Assembly: GCF_009857885.1 (NCBI RefSeq)
Contig: NZ_WWER01000002.1
Coordinates: 1-64,000, forward strand
Length of the DNA stretch: 64,000 nucleotides
Direction of reading: 5' to 3'
Origin: Pusillimonas sp. TS35
GTDB lineage: Bacteria > Pseudomonadota > Gammaproteobacteria > Burkholderiales > Burkholderiaceae_B
Part shown: in pieces, positions 41,727 through 49,960 of the stretch
Layout: every line of letters begins with the position of its first letter
How positions within the stretch are numbered: position 1 is the stretch's first letter
Notes under the pieces: generated by a model
What the model was told of the DNA's origin: nothing
Seen by the model: the letters and a program-made list of their open reading frames with translations, nothing else
Database searches by the model: none
Made by a program: the position numbers and the translations under genes

Positions 41727-43361
41727 TCAGGCCATGCGCAAGGTGGGCGCCGGCAGCCCGGCTACCATCACATTGAGGCAGGAGGCGCGCCCCGATGCCA
41801 TCGCGCGCGCCAGTGCGTCCGGCAATTGCGCCGCGTCCAGCACCTGCTCGCCATGGCAGCCCAATGCCGCCGCTACATGGTCGTAACGCGAGGGCAACAG
41901 CTCACAGCCGTATGTCTTGCCCGGACCATAGTCGCGCAGCTGTATCTGATATTCCGCATTCCACCGTGCATCGTTACCAACGACACACAGAATATGCAGG
42001 CCATAGCGGTGCGCGGTGTCCAGCTCCGCGCAATGAAAACCGAAAGTCCCATCCCCCATCAATGCAATCACTGGCGCATCGGGCCGCGCCCGCTTGGCGC
42101 CCAGCGCCATAGGCAACGCCGCCCCGATTGCACCAGCCGCCCCGTTTGTGATGCGATGCCGGGCATCCAGGCACGCCTGGCCCCATTGGCCAAACTCGCC
42201 GCCGTCGATCACCAGCACCGCATCGGGGTGTTGATCCAACAGCGCCTGGATGGGCGCGCACACCGCTGTGGGGTGGGTGCCGCCGCCCTGCTGCGCGTGG
42301 CGTTGCGCATCGGGCTGGCGGTAAGCCAGGCAGGCATCCACGCGTGCCAGCCAGGCCCTGTGGGGCGCGGGCCCATGCGCGGCCTCGCGCGCCAGCATCT
42401 GCAACGCGGGCAGCAAGTCAGCCTGATGCGCGGTTTCGAGGCGCTGACCGACGGCCTGTCGCGTGCGATCGAATTCCGAGGTGTCGGCGTCCACCTGCAA
42501 AAAGGCGCAGTCCTGCGCAAACACGGTGTCGCGGCCAAAGCCCAAGGTGAAGTCCAGCCGCTTGCCAGCCAGCAGCACGCAGTCGGCCTCGGCCAATACC
42601 GTGGCAAATGCCCCCAACGCCGGATCGTTGACGCCGCGAGGACTTTCGGTGGCGATCACGGGGATGCCGGACTGCACGCGCAATTGCGCTACGGCCTGAC
42701 GGCCCGACCCGGTAAGGCCCTGCGGACCCACCAGCACCAGTGGCCGCTGGGCTCTGCGCAGGCGCTGGAGGAGTGGCCCGGCCAACGCGGCGGGCAGCGG
42801 CGTAACCATCGGTTCGAATGCATCGGGATCGGGCCGTTTTGCTTCGCGTGCATCGCCCTCCAGCACATCGGTGGGCAGGCTGAGATGTACCGGGCCCGGC
42901 CTGCCGGACAACGCGATGCGGCAGGCGCGGGCAAAGTCATCGGCAATGGTAGTGGCCGATGTGACGGCCCACGCAGCCTTGGTGACCGGGCGGGCCATGG
43001 CCACCTGATCCATTTCCTGGAAGGCGCCCCAGCCCTGCATGGCGGCGGGTGCATGGCCCGACAACAGCACCACGGGCGACTCCGACATTGCAGCGGTATA
43101 AAGCGCGGACACGGCGTTGGCGTGGCCCGGGCCACCCGTTACCAGCGCGATGCCAACCTTGCCGGTCAGGCGCGCCCAGGCATCGGCCATATGCACCGCA
43201 GCGGCCTCGTGCCGCGTATGCAGCAAGTCCACGCGCGCTTCGCGCAGCGCCTCGTACACCGGCATGATATGGTTGCCCGATAGGCTGAAGACAGTATCAG
43301 CGCCCGATTGCAGGATGGCCTGGACGAGCGCCTGCGCGCCGCGCGGTGTCGATGTGCTCAT
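41727..43361 (-). CDS. Thiamine diphosphate-dependent enzyme, acetolactate synthase-like
   Basis: A 544-residue ThDP enzyme with the three-domain order of acetolactate synthase, oxalyl-CoA decarboxylase and benzoylformate decarboxylase. The activating Glu is in LLHTRHEAAAVHMADAWARL. The C-terminal cofactor motif is LMGDGTFGFHCAELDTAHRY then VVGNDARWNAEYQI, with ND where NN is usual. The start ATG 43361 overlaps the stop of the flavoprotein gene by four bases. No regulatory small subunit is present, so it is not a housekeeping ilvB. It follows SDH- and fumarase-like genes, suggesting decarboxylation or ligation of a 2-oxoacid product. The substrate is unknown. Confidence 0.82.
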   Translation of the reverse strand: MSTSTPRGAQALVQAILQSGADTVFSLSGNHIMPVYEALREARVDLLHTRHEAAAVHMADAWARLTGKVGIALVTGGPGHANAVSALYTAAMSESPVVLLSGHAPAAMQGWGAFQEMDQVAMARPVTKAAWAVTSATTIADDFARACRIALSGRPGPVHLSLPTDVLEGDAREAKRPDPDAFEPMVTPLPAALAGPLLQRLRRAQRPLVLVGPQGLTGSGRQAVAQLRVQSGIPVIATESPRGVNDPALGAFATVLAEADCVLLAGKRLDFTLGFGRDTVFAQDCAFLQVDADTSEFDRTRQAVGQRLETAHQADLLPALQMLAREAAHGPAPHRAWLARVDACLAYRQPDAQRHAQQGGGTHPTAVCAPIQALLDQHPDAVLVIDGGEFGQWGQACLDARHRITNGAAGAIGAALPMALGAKRARPDAPVIALMGDGTFGFHCAELDTAHRYGLHILCVVGNDARWNAEYQIQLRDYGPGKTYGCELLPSRYDHVAAALGCHGEQVLDAAQLPDALARAMASGRASCLNVMVAGLPAPTLRMA

Positions 43362-45088
43362 GCAGTGTGCATCTCTTGCAGAATAGTTTGGCCGGGTGCC
43401 ACACGATTGAATGCAACGGGCCGCCGCGTCAGCGTCAGGGCGCCCGCCTCCATACGCACCACCGAGAACCAAGAGTTTTCCAGGTCGCGCACCTCGGGGA
43501 AGTCTTCACGGAAGTGTGCGCCGCGCGAGTCTTCGCGTGCCAGCGCGGCACTGACGATGGCCTTGCTGACGAGAATCAGGCTATCGAGATTGAGCCAGTC
43601 CTGCCACGTTAGGTTGTAGGCGCGGTTGCTGTCGTCGACACCGGTCTGCAGCAGATCGTCGTGCAGGATCTCCAGCGCAGCGGCAGCACGCTTCAGCCCT
43701 GCCTCGTCGCGCACAATACCGGCGTCATCCCACATGCAGTCGGCCAGCCGTGCGCGCAGCGCGTACAAATCGCCCGCAGGCATAGCGTATGGGCGTTCGG
43801 CCGCCCTGATCGCGGCTTCAACACTGCCGGCATCGTGATCCTGCAGGGCGCGGCCCTGCACCCACTGGGCAATGCTGTCACCCGCAATGCCGCCAAATAC
43901 GGTGGAGTTGGCCACACCATTGCCGCCCAGCCGGTTGGCGCCATGCACGCCGCCGGTATCCTCGCCGGCGGCGAACAGGCCCGGCAGGTCTGTGGCGCAG
44001 TCAGGCTTGAAGACCACGCCGCCCATCATGTAGTGAGCAGTGGGCACCACTTCGACCAACCCGCCAGCCAGGTCAAAACCGCAATCCGCGCAGCGTTCCA
44101 CCATGCCCTTGAACTGTTTGCGCACCTTGTCCGGCCCCAGATGGCTCATGCTGATATAGACGCCGCCATTGGGTGTGGTGCGGCCGGCGCGCATTTCGCT
44201 GTAGATGCCGCGGGAGACAACATCGCGCGTGGCGCGCTCGCCGCGCTCATCATAGTTGTGCATGAAGCGTTCGTTGTCGCCGTTGAGCAAGTAGCCGCCG
44301 GCGCCGCGCAGGCCTTCTTCGAGCACCGTGCCTGTCATGCGCGTGTCTAGCCCCGCGAGCAGCCCGGTGGGGTGGAACTGCACCATTTCCATATCGCGCA
44401 GCGGCAAGCCCACACGCAAGGCCATGGCCAGGCCGTCGCAGCTCTTGTCGCCTGAGGGCGTGTGGAACTTGTACATGGTGGGCCCGCCGCCCGTGGCCAA
44501 CAGAACCGCCTTGGCGCGCACCAGACGGTACAAGCCGGTGCGCAGGTCTATCATCAGCGCGCCGGCAATGGCGGTGCCATCAGCGGACGGTATCAACGCA
44601 ATGGCGCGGTGCTCTTCCAGACGGCGAATGTTGCGCGCCCACACCTGTTCTGCAAGCCTGTTAATGATCTCGATGCCGGTGAGGTCGCCCTTGTGCACAG
44701 TGCGATCAAAGGTTTGCCCCGCGAAGGCTTTCTGATGCAGCGTGCCGTCCGCATTACGGTCAAAGAAGCAGCCTAGCTCGTTTTCCAACTCGTGAATGCG
44801 CGTGATGGCGGTGTTCACCAGGGTCCAGGCCAAGTCCTGGTCCGGCAGCCATTTGCCGCCTGTAATCGTGTCCATGAAGTGCCGTTCAGGCGAATCACCT
44901 TGCGCCAGTGCGACGTTATAGCCACCCTGCACCATGCGCGTGCATCCGCACTTGCCCAGCAGGCCTTTCACGGCCACGGTGATGTCCAGGGCGGGATCGG
45001 CATCGTAGGCATGCAGCGCGGCAAACAAGCCCGCGCCGCCAGAACCCAGGATAAGTACGTCTGTGGTTACGACGTCCAGTTTTGCCAT
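43358..45088 (-). CDS. Succinate dehydrogenase/fumarate reductase-type flavoprotein with Cys at the FAD-linking position
   Basis: A 576-residue flavoprotein. The dinucleotide site is VLILGSGGAGLFAALHAYDA (residues 11-30). Active-site blocks are MVQFHPTGLLAGLDTRMTGT, ERATRDVVSRGIYSE (the catalytic Arg), HYMMGGVVFKPDC and GANRLGGNGVANSTVFGG. In SdhA the covalent FAD His lies in SHTVxAQGG; here the stretch is GCTRMVQGG, so C49 replaces it. FAD may therefore be non-covalent, as in L-aspartate oxidase, but SdhB and two anchors are in the operon. In E. coli enzymes, loss of the His impairs succinate oxidation more than fumarate reduction. Role: dehydrogenation or reduction of a dicarboxylate. GGAGACG precedes ATG 45088. 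Confidence 0.85.
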   Translation of the reverse strand: MAKLDVVTTDVLILGSGGAGLFAALHAYDADPALDITVAVKGLLGKCGCTRMVQGGYNVALAQGDSPERHFMDTITGGKWLPDQDLAWTLVNTAITRIHELENELGCFFDRNADGTLHQKAFAGQTFDRTVHKGDLTGIEIINRLAEQVWARNIRRLEEHRAIALIPSADGTAIAGALMIDLRTGLYRLVRAKAVLLATGGGPTMYKFHTPSGDKSCDGLAMALRVGLPLRDMEMVQFHPTGLLAGLDTRMTGTVLEEGLRGAGGYLLNGDNERFMHNYDERGERATRDVVSRGIYSEMRAGRTTPNGGVYISMSHLGPDKVRKQFKGMVERCADCGFDLAGGLVEVVPTAHYMMGGVVFKPDCATDLPGLFAAGEDTGGVHGANRLGGNGVANSTVFGGIAGDSIAQWVQGRALQDHDAGSVEAAIRAAERPYAMPAGDLYALRARLADCMWDDAGIVRDEAGLKRAAAALEILHDDLLQTGVDDSNRAYNLTWQDWLNLDSLILVSKAIVSAALAREDSRGAHFREDFPEVRDLENSWFSVVRMEAGALTLTRRPVAFNRVAPGQTILQEMHTA

Positions 45089-45257
45089 GGTGCGTCTCCG
45101 CTTGGGTTGCTTGTGATTGGCTGGGTATCCCCGTGCTCGCATGCATAATGGTCCGGTAGGCCGTATATGCCGCGCAAGCGCTGTATGCCTCGCGTGACTT
45201 GCATGCCTTGCGCGGCCTGCCCCCTGGCACCGCCGAAGTGCTGTGAAAGGATTGCCA

Positions 45258-45866
45258 TTACGCCGCCCCCAGCGACTTCAGTACCGCGTCGCGGCGGCTT
45301 TGCACCTCGGCGTTGACATCGTCATAAAGCGAGTTGCCTTCGCTGTCCATGCCTACCAGCAGCGGCCCGAAGTCGCGGATGCGAAACTTCCACAGCGATT
45401 CAGGGTTCAAGTCATCCAGATCCACATCTTCGATCTGTTCGATCCAGGTGGTTTCAAGCGCCGCGGTGCCGCCGACGATACCCAGGTAGACACCGCCCAG
45501 TTCCTTGAACGCCGCCTGCGAGCCTTCGTGCATGCCGCCCTTGCCGATGATGATGCGCACACCGCATTGCGCAATCAGTTGGCGCGTAAAGCGCTCCATG
45601 CGGGATGATGTGGTGGTGCCGATGCATATGGACTGATAGCCTGCGGGAAATTCCGCCGACACCTGCACTTTGCGTACATTGGGCGCAGTGTGGATGACTG
45701 CATGGCCATTGAGGTCGAAACGGGTCGTACGGCCCTTGTCGAACATGGCGATGTAGGTGGCATCGCGGATGCCGAACAGGGTTTTCTGCAAAGTAACCGT
45801 GTCGCCCACGCGCAATTGGCGCACCTGCGCTTCGGTGATGGGCATGTCCAATTCGTAATGTGCCAT
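45258..45866 (-). CDS. Class I fumarase / tartrate dehydratase beta subunit
   Basis: A 202-residue swivelling-domain subunit of an iron-sulfur hydro-lyase. Blocks are LRVGDTVTLQKTLFGIRDAT, then ERFTRQLIAQCGVRIIIGKGGMHEG and LKSLGAA at the end. Its length fits TtdB and the beta part of class I fumarases. Its ATG is 17 bases after the alpha-subunit stop, so the two make a heteromer. The pair hydrates a trans-2-enedioate to a 2-hydroxydioate: fumarate to malate, mesaconate to citramalate, or the reverse on tartrate. The operon partners do not decide between them. The start is the normal MAHYELDMP. Confidence 0.88.
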   Translation of the reverse strand: MAHYELDMPITEAQVRQLRVGDTVTLQKTLFGIRDATYIAMFDKGRTTRFDLNGHAVIHTAPNVRKVQVSAEFPAGYQSICIGTTTSSRMERFTRQLIAQCGVRIIIGKGGMHEGSQAAFKELGGVYLGIVGGTAALETTWIEQIEDVDLDDLNPESLWKFRIRDFGPLLVGMDSEGNSLYDDVNAEVQSRRDAVLKSLGAA

Positions 45867-45882
45867 GGTTGATGCCCCTTTC

Positions 45883-46761
45883 TCAAAAACCGTACTCGAT
45901 GATGCCGCCGCCTAGATGCGCCGTCGCACGCCGCGCCGAATGGCATTGCATGTTGACGGCCACAGGGTTCATGGTGATGTGCGTGGCGGCCAATTCCACA
46001 TGTACCGCAAAGGCAGTGGCGTCACCGCCCAGGCCTTGCGGGCCTACGCCCAGTTGATTCACCGCTTGCGACAGTTCGCGCTCCAGCTCAGCGCCGAGCG
46101 GGTCTTCGCACGCAGAGCCTAACGGGCGTGTGGCCGCTTTCTTGGCCAGGTGCACGCACAGATCAGAGGTGCCGCCCACACCCACGCCCACAATGGTTGG
46201 CGGACAGGTCTTGCCGCCGGCATTGATGACACAGTCGATCACAAAACGCTTGACGGCCGCCAAGCCTTCGGCGGGGATGGCCATGCGCAGGAAGGAATTG
46301 TTTTCCGAACCACTGCCCTTGGGGATCATCTGAATGTCGAGCGTGTCCGGCGCATCGGTGTAGTCAATGTGAATCACAGGCACGCCGGGGCCACAGGACG
46401 TGTGTTCATTCTGGCGGCTGATAGGATGCACGACGCTGGAGCGCAGCGGATGTTCGCGTGTGGCGCGCTCACAGCCCTTGCGGATGGCTTGCTTGAGGCG
46501 CCAGCCGTCCACCACGACTTCGCGGCCAATCAATACGTTGTAGATTGGGATACCGGTATCCTGGCACAGCAGGTTCTCGTTTTGCTCGGCCACCGCAATA
46601 TTGACCACCATGGTGTCAAGGATGGATCGCGCGCGTTCCGACGTTTCCATTTCCTGCAGCTTGCCAAAGCCGGTCTTGATATCGTCGGGCAGCAGCTTGA
46701 GCGCGCGTATGTATAGGTTGCGGGCTGCTTCCTCAACTTGTTCGTAATCTACGGTTTTCAT
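45883..46761 (-). CDS. Class I fumarase / tartrate dehydratase alpha subunit
   Basis: A 292-residue catalytic subunit that binds a [4Fe-4S] cluster. Candidate ligands are Cys in NLLCQDTGIPIYNV, NEHTSCGPGVPVIHID and GGKTCPPTIVGVGVGG. The first block starts MKTVDYEQVEEAARNLYIRA. The reading frame is open 45 codons further back with Ala/Pro-rich sequence unlike the family; ATG 46761 is used. It is followed by the beta subunit. The size matches TtdA (about 300) rather than a one-chain fumarase of about 550. It lies directly after the membrane-anchor gene, tying hydration to the SDH-like step. Confidence 0.88.
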   Translation of the reverse strand: MKTVDYEQVEEAARNLYIRALKLLPDDIKTGFGKLQEMETSERARSILDTMVVNIAVAEQNENLLCQDTGIPIYNVLIGREVVVDGWRLKQAIRKGCERATREHPLRSSVVHPISRQNEHTSCGPGVPVIHIDYTDAPDTLDIQMIPKGSGSENNSFLRMAIPAEGLAAVKRFVIDCVINAGGKTCPPTIVGVGVGGTSDLCVHLAKKAATRPLGSACEDPLGAELERELSQAVNQLGVGPQGLGGDATAFAVHVELAATHITMNPVAVNMQCHSARRATAHLGGGIIEYGF

Positions 46762-46897
46762 CGCTTCATCCCATTTGTTCAATGTCGTGCACGGCGACAT
46801 GCGCGTCACCACGGCATCAATACCGATATAGACACCCGCAGGCTTGGGCTCGACTGGCGTCGCTGTGCTTGGCGCTGTCGCCATTGCGCTTGCCACG

Positions 46898-47251
46898 CTA
46901 CATCAGCATCGCCACCACAAATACCGCCGACACAGCCGCCGCTGCGCCGAAGGCCATGCGCACAAGGTTCTTGCGGGCGCCCTGCCAGGGTTTGAACTCC
47001 AGCAGCAGAATACGTATGCCGCCCAGTGCATGCACAGTCAGCAGCAGCACCAGCGCCCATTCGCCGAATTTATAGGCCGGGGCCTGATACCAGCGCAGCG
47101 CGTTATCCAGCGCGGCCTCGCCCTTCAGCGCCAGACTCAGCGTCCAGAAATGCACGGGCAGAAACAGCGTAAGCAGCAGGCCCGATACACGGTGCACGGC
47201 AAAGGCCACCCAGCTCGTGTGGCGGCGGGCGCGCATGTCATTGGTTTTCAT
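46898..47251 (-). CDS. SdhC-like membrane anchor
   Basis: A 117-residue protein with three membrane segments. RHTSWVAFAVHRVSGLLLTL holds the HRxSG motif of cytochrome b556 (SdhC), whose Ser and Arg contact quinone, and a His follows in FLPVHFWTLSLA. A second His lies in LLLTVHALGGIRILLLEFKP. Its ATG shares one base with the stop of the other anchor gene (TGATG). It sits between the second anchor and the fumarase-type genes. It probably binds heme b and quinone and anchors the flavoprotein/SdhB subunits to the inner membrane. Confidence 0.8.
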   Translation of the reverse strand: MKTNDMRARRHTSWVAFAVHRVSGLLLTLFLPVHFWTLSLALKGEAALDNALRWYQAPAYKFGEWALVLLLTVHALGGIRILLLEFKPWQGARKNLVRMAFGAAAAVSAVFVVAMLM

Positions 47252-47625
47252 CACGCCGCCCCAAACGTAACAGCCCACACGGCGCGCAGGCCCATGCCGA
47301 GCAACAGCAGGGCTACCGCATGGGCAAGGGCACCCGCGATGGCATCCTTCATGGCGGTAGCCTCCACCAGTATGTTGCGGATGCCGATCGATGCATGCAC
47401 CGCTACGAGCAACACAAAAATCCCGTAGAAACCGGCCCACAGCACGCTGCCACGCGTACGGCCCAACACCTCGGCCGCGGATAGGCCGCCGTTGATGGCA
47501 TAGATCATCACTGCAAGGTGAATCGCCACAAACAAGGCCATCACCATGGCCGTGACGCGCTGCCAATACCAGCGCTGCGCCGAGCGCACGGCGGCGTGAA
47601 GTGCATCAATCATGTCCGGCTCCAT
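47251..47625 (-). CDS. SdhD-like membrane anchor
   Basis: A 124-residue protein with three membrane segments. It starts with ALHAAVRSAQRWYWQRVTAM, has a conserved His in VAIHLAVMIYAIN and another in LVAVHASIGIRNILVEATAM, the pattern of SdhD or FrdC-like anchors. ATG 47625 has GGAG upstream and lies inside the end of sdhB, so the frames overlap by 20 bases. A shorter start at ATG 47613 is possible. With the next gene it forms the membrane part of the SDH-like complex. Assignment as SdhC or SdhD by name is not certain because both are short. Confidence 0.78.
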   Translation of the reverse strand: MEPDMIDALHAAVRSAQRWYWQRVTAMVMALFVAIHLAVMIYAINGGLSAAEVLGRTRGSVLWAGFYGIFVLLVAVHASIGIRNILVEATAMKDAIAGALAHAVALLLLGMGLRAVWAVTFGAA

Positions 47626-48361
47626 CGCCCGTCTCCACGGCAAGCTCCCCGCGCATGGCAGCGCGCGCGGTGGCGCGCTTCAGTCCCGCAATGCTGCGCG
47701 TCGGCGAAATATGCTTGGGACAGCGTTCTGTACAGGAGCCGAGCGAATGGCAGCTATGGCAGCCCGCGTCGCCCGCCACGGCGGCCAGACGGGCGCGGTC
47801 GACGTCTCTTACATCATTCACCAGTGTCCAGGCGCGGTTCAGCGCGGCCGGGCCGAGGTAATCCGGCCGCCAGCTCACCACATCACAGGATGAGTAACAT
47901 ACGCCGCAGCCTATGCATTCGATACCCGCCTCGGCCTCCTGGCGTTGCGGCGAGGCCGGGTTGACCGGCACCACTGGATCATTGCGGGTGCGCTCACCTT
48001 TGAAGCGCCCGTGGGCGGCCTGCAGCTTGCCGAAGAAATCGTCCATATTGACGACCAGATCCTTGATCAACGGCAGATTGGACAACGGCGCCAACTGGAG
48101 CCTGTTGCCCGCGCATACGCTGGACACGTGTGTGCGGCATGTCCAACGCGCCACGCCATTGACCTGCATGGCACAGGAGCCGCACATACCGACACGACAG
48201 GCATAACGATAGGAAAGCGTGGGATCGAGATAGCGCTGGATGTGCGTAACCACGTCCAGCACCGTCTGGCTTTCCCGACGCGGCACCTCGAATGTCTGGT
48301 ATGCGCCGTTATCAGTACCCCGCCATACCTGCACCTGCAGAATCGATGATGAAGTAGGCAT
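47606..48361 (-). CDS. Succinate dehydrogenase/fumarate reductase iron-sulfur subunit (SdhB-like)
   Basis: A 251-residue electron-transfer subunit. The [2Fe-2S] motif is YACRVGMCGSCAMQVNG, followed by a distant WTCRTH. The second domain has CIGCGVCYSSCDV ([4Fe-4S]) and CHSCHSLGSCTERCPKHISP for the further clusters. It passes electrons between the flavoprotein and the quinone site in the membrane anchors. It is the first gene of the operon, with ATG 48361; the frame is open 32 codons further back without family sequence. A LysR gene is divergent. All cluster cysteines appear to be kept. Confidence 0.9.
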   Translation of the reverse strand: MPTSSSILQVQVWRGTDNGAYQTFEVPRRESQTVLDVVTHIQRYLDPTLSYRYACRVGMCGSCAMQVNGVARWTCRTHVSSVCAGNRLQLAPLSNLPLIKDLVVNMDDFFGKLQAAHGRFKGERTRNDPVVPVNPASPQRQEAEAGIECIGCGVCYSSCDVVSWRPDYLGPAALNRAWTLVNDVRDVDRARLAAVAGDAGCHSCHSLGSCTERCPKHISPTRSIAGLKRATARAAMRGELAVETGDGAGHD

Positions 48362-48697
48362 GTTTCGTGTAATAAGTTCGTGGAACGTAAAACCTTCGTG
48401 AACTGCCTGTCCGCGCCGATGCATCACCCAAGGCTCGCCGTGCGCGGACGGAAGCAATTCGCATCGCGCCGCCGCAAAGGTGGCGGTGCTTTACTTTATG
48501 TCCGTGATGACGGCCACCGGCTGCTACGGGCGGCCGACCGAATGCCAAGCCTATCGGTGAAGCCATCATGGCGCGTTTGTTGACGAAAGTAAAACTATTA
48601 ATTATTGTGACTAGGCCAAGTATTTTTAATATGTCGCCGCTTCCACCCGCAACGCGTCCTTGCCTTGCGGCTGCCTGCTTCATTCTTTATCTCGCTT
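48362..48697. other. Divergent promoter region between sdhB-like operon and LysR gene
   Basis: About 336 bases. The half near the LysR gene is AT-rich and holds a sigma-70 promoter for it (48580-48608). The opposite promoter for the eight-gene operon must also lie here but I did not see a convincing pair. No gene is supported. Confidence 0.5.
48580..48608 (+). promoter_or_regulatory. Sigma-70 promoter of the LysR gene
   Basis: TTGACG (48580-48585) and TATTGT (48603-48608) are spaced by 17 bases. The stretch between them is AT-rich. The LysR ATG at 48698 is 90 bases downstream. Confidence 0.6.
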
Positions 48698-49588
48698 ATG
48701 TCCTCGATCCGGCAATTCAAAACCGCACTGGCCGCCGCACGCCTGGGCAGCTTCGCCGAAACTGGCCGGCAGGTCGGGCTGACACAGGCCGCCGTCAGCC
48801 TGCAGATCAAGAACCTGGAAAACGACCTGGGCCTACGGCTGTTCGAGCGCGGCGCGCATTCGCTTGCAGTGACGCGCGATGGCCGGCAGGCGCTGGATCG
48901 CCTGGCCGCCATCGTGGGCGAGTATGAGCGCTTGCGGGTGCGGCCCGACAGCGCCCTGCGCGGCACCCTGCACGTGGGCGCGCTGGTTTCCGCACTGATG
49001 GGTTCCTTCGGCGCCGCGCTGGCCGACATCAAGAGCAACTACCCCGACCTGGATCTGCGCCTGTTCGCCGGCCAATCCGGCAACTTCGCTGACATGGTGG
49101 CGCGCGGCGAACTGGATGCGGCCGTCGTCACCGAGCCGCCCGACGGCGCGCCCGGCGGGCTGGTATGGACCCCCTTCTATGAAGAACCTCTGGTACTGAT
49201 CGCGCATCAAGACCTCGCCCGCCAAAGCGTGATGGACCTGCTGCACAACGAACCCTTTGTACAGTTCGACCGCAGCCTATGGACGGGCCGACTGGTGGAA
49301 TACGCCCTGAAAATGCTGGACGTCCAACCCCACGTAACGTTGGAACTTAACTCTATCGAGGCCATTGCCCAGCTCGTGCGGCAACACTATGGTGTGGCCA
49401 TCGTGCCCCATCTGGCCAACGCCGAATGGGCTGACCAACAGTTAGCCGTCAAAACCTTGCCCGGCCGCCCCATCATGCGCGCCGTCGGCATGCTGGAGCG
49501 GCATGTGCACGACAAAAAGCCGGTGACGGCCGCACTGTGCGCCCTGCTCGCCGCACGGCAAAAACACGCGCCAGCTCAAACTGCTTAG
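48698..49588 (+). CDS. LysR-family transcriptional regulator
   Basis: A 296-residue LysR regulator. The helix-turn-helix is RQFKTALAAARLGSFAETGR then QVGLTQAAVSLQIKNLENDL and GLRLFERG. The ligand domain begins near residue 85 (LHVGALVSALMGSFGAALAD). The frame is open 11 codons earlier, but ATG 48698 matches the family start. It is divergent from the SDH/fumarase/ThDP operon and is the likely regulator of it. LysR proteins usually respond to a pathway intermediate, here perhaps a dicarboxylate. Confidence 0.88.
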   Translation: MSSIRQFKTALAAARLGSFAETGRQVGLTQAAVSLQIKNLENDLGLRLFERGAHSLAVTRDGRQALDRLAAIVGEYERLRVRPDSALRGTLHVGALVSALMGSFGAALADIKSNYPDLDLRLFAGQSGNFADMVARGELDAAVVTEPPDGAPGGLVWTPFYEEPLVLIAHQDLARQSVMDLLHNEPFVQFDRSLWTGRLVEYALKMLDVQPHVTLELNSIEAIAQLVRQHYGVAIVPHLANAEWADQQLAVKTLPGRPIMRAVGMLERHVHDKKPVTAALCALLAARQKHAPAQTA

Positions 49589-49960
49589 CCAGCGCCGCCG
49601 TGTACGGAACGTGCGCAAACCGCAAGCGGTGGTACACGACAGTTTCCGCATCGCAACATGGCCGCGCTAAAGTTGTCGCAAAACCCGCACTTAACCAAGC
49701 ACCAAACCAGTGCCAAACAACAAAAAATTTACCCTTCGCGGACAACGTATCGGGGTTAACACCAACAATACACCTCAAATAAATTTAATAACTTAGATGC
49801 GTCCCTTTTTAATTTGAGCAGGAATAATAAATTATTTAATTAGGGACGCACCACTAAATTTTCTGTTGCATGGCAGAGAGTTAGCGTATATCTTCACCAT
49901 TCGGAGTGCGGTCTTTGTTATTGCACCGCACCATCATCAAGATTCCTAGAGTCTCCCGCC
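49589..49960. other. AT-rich leader region of gltB
   Basis: About 370 bases precede gltB. Most of it is clearly richer in A and T than the coding DNA on both sides and likely holds the gltBD promoter and untranslated leader. A 9-bp inverted repeat with a 35-base AT-rich centre lies at 49798-49850. No short gene with a ribosome site is evident. The gltB start itself lacks a clear ribosome site. Confidence 0.5.
49798..49850. repeat. Inverted repeat TGCGTCCCT / AGGGACGCA upstream of gltB
   Basis: TGCGTCCCT (49798-49806) and its perfect reverse complement AGGGACGCA (49842-49850) frame 35 bases that are nearly all A and T. It could be a leader hairpin, a pair of regulator half-sites, or the ends of a tiny miniature element. 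It lies 111 bases before the gltB start. Confidence 0.7.

Noticed and set aside
41826-43283. Frame of 485 codons opposite the ThDP gene
   Set aside because: The ThDP gene has its motifs in order; this frame has none.
43358-45088. Flavoprotein as L-aspartate oxidase (NadB)
   Set aside because: The missing FAD-linking His fits NadB, but the operon has SdhB and two anchors and no nadA/nadC, so an SDH/FRD-type complex is favoured.
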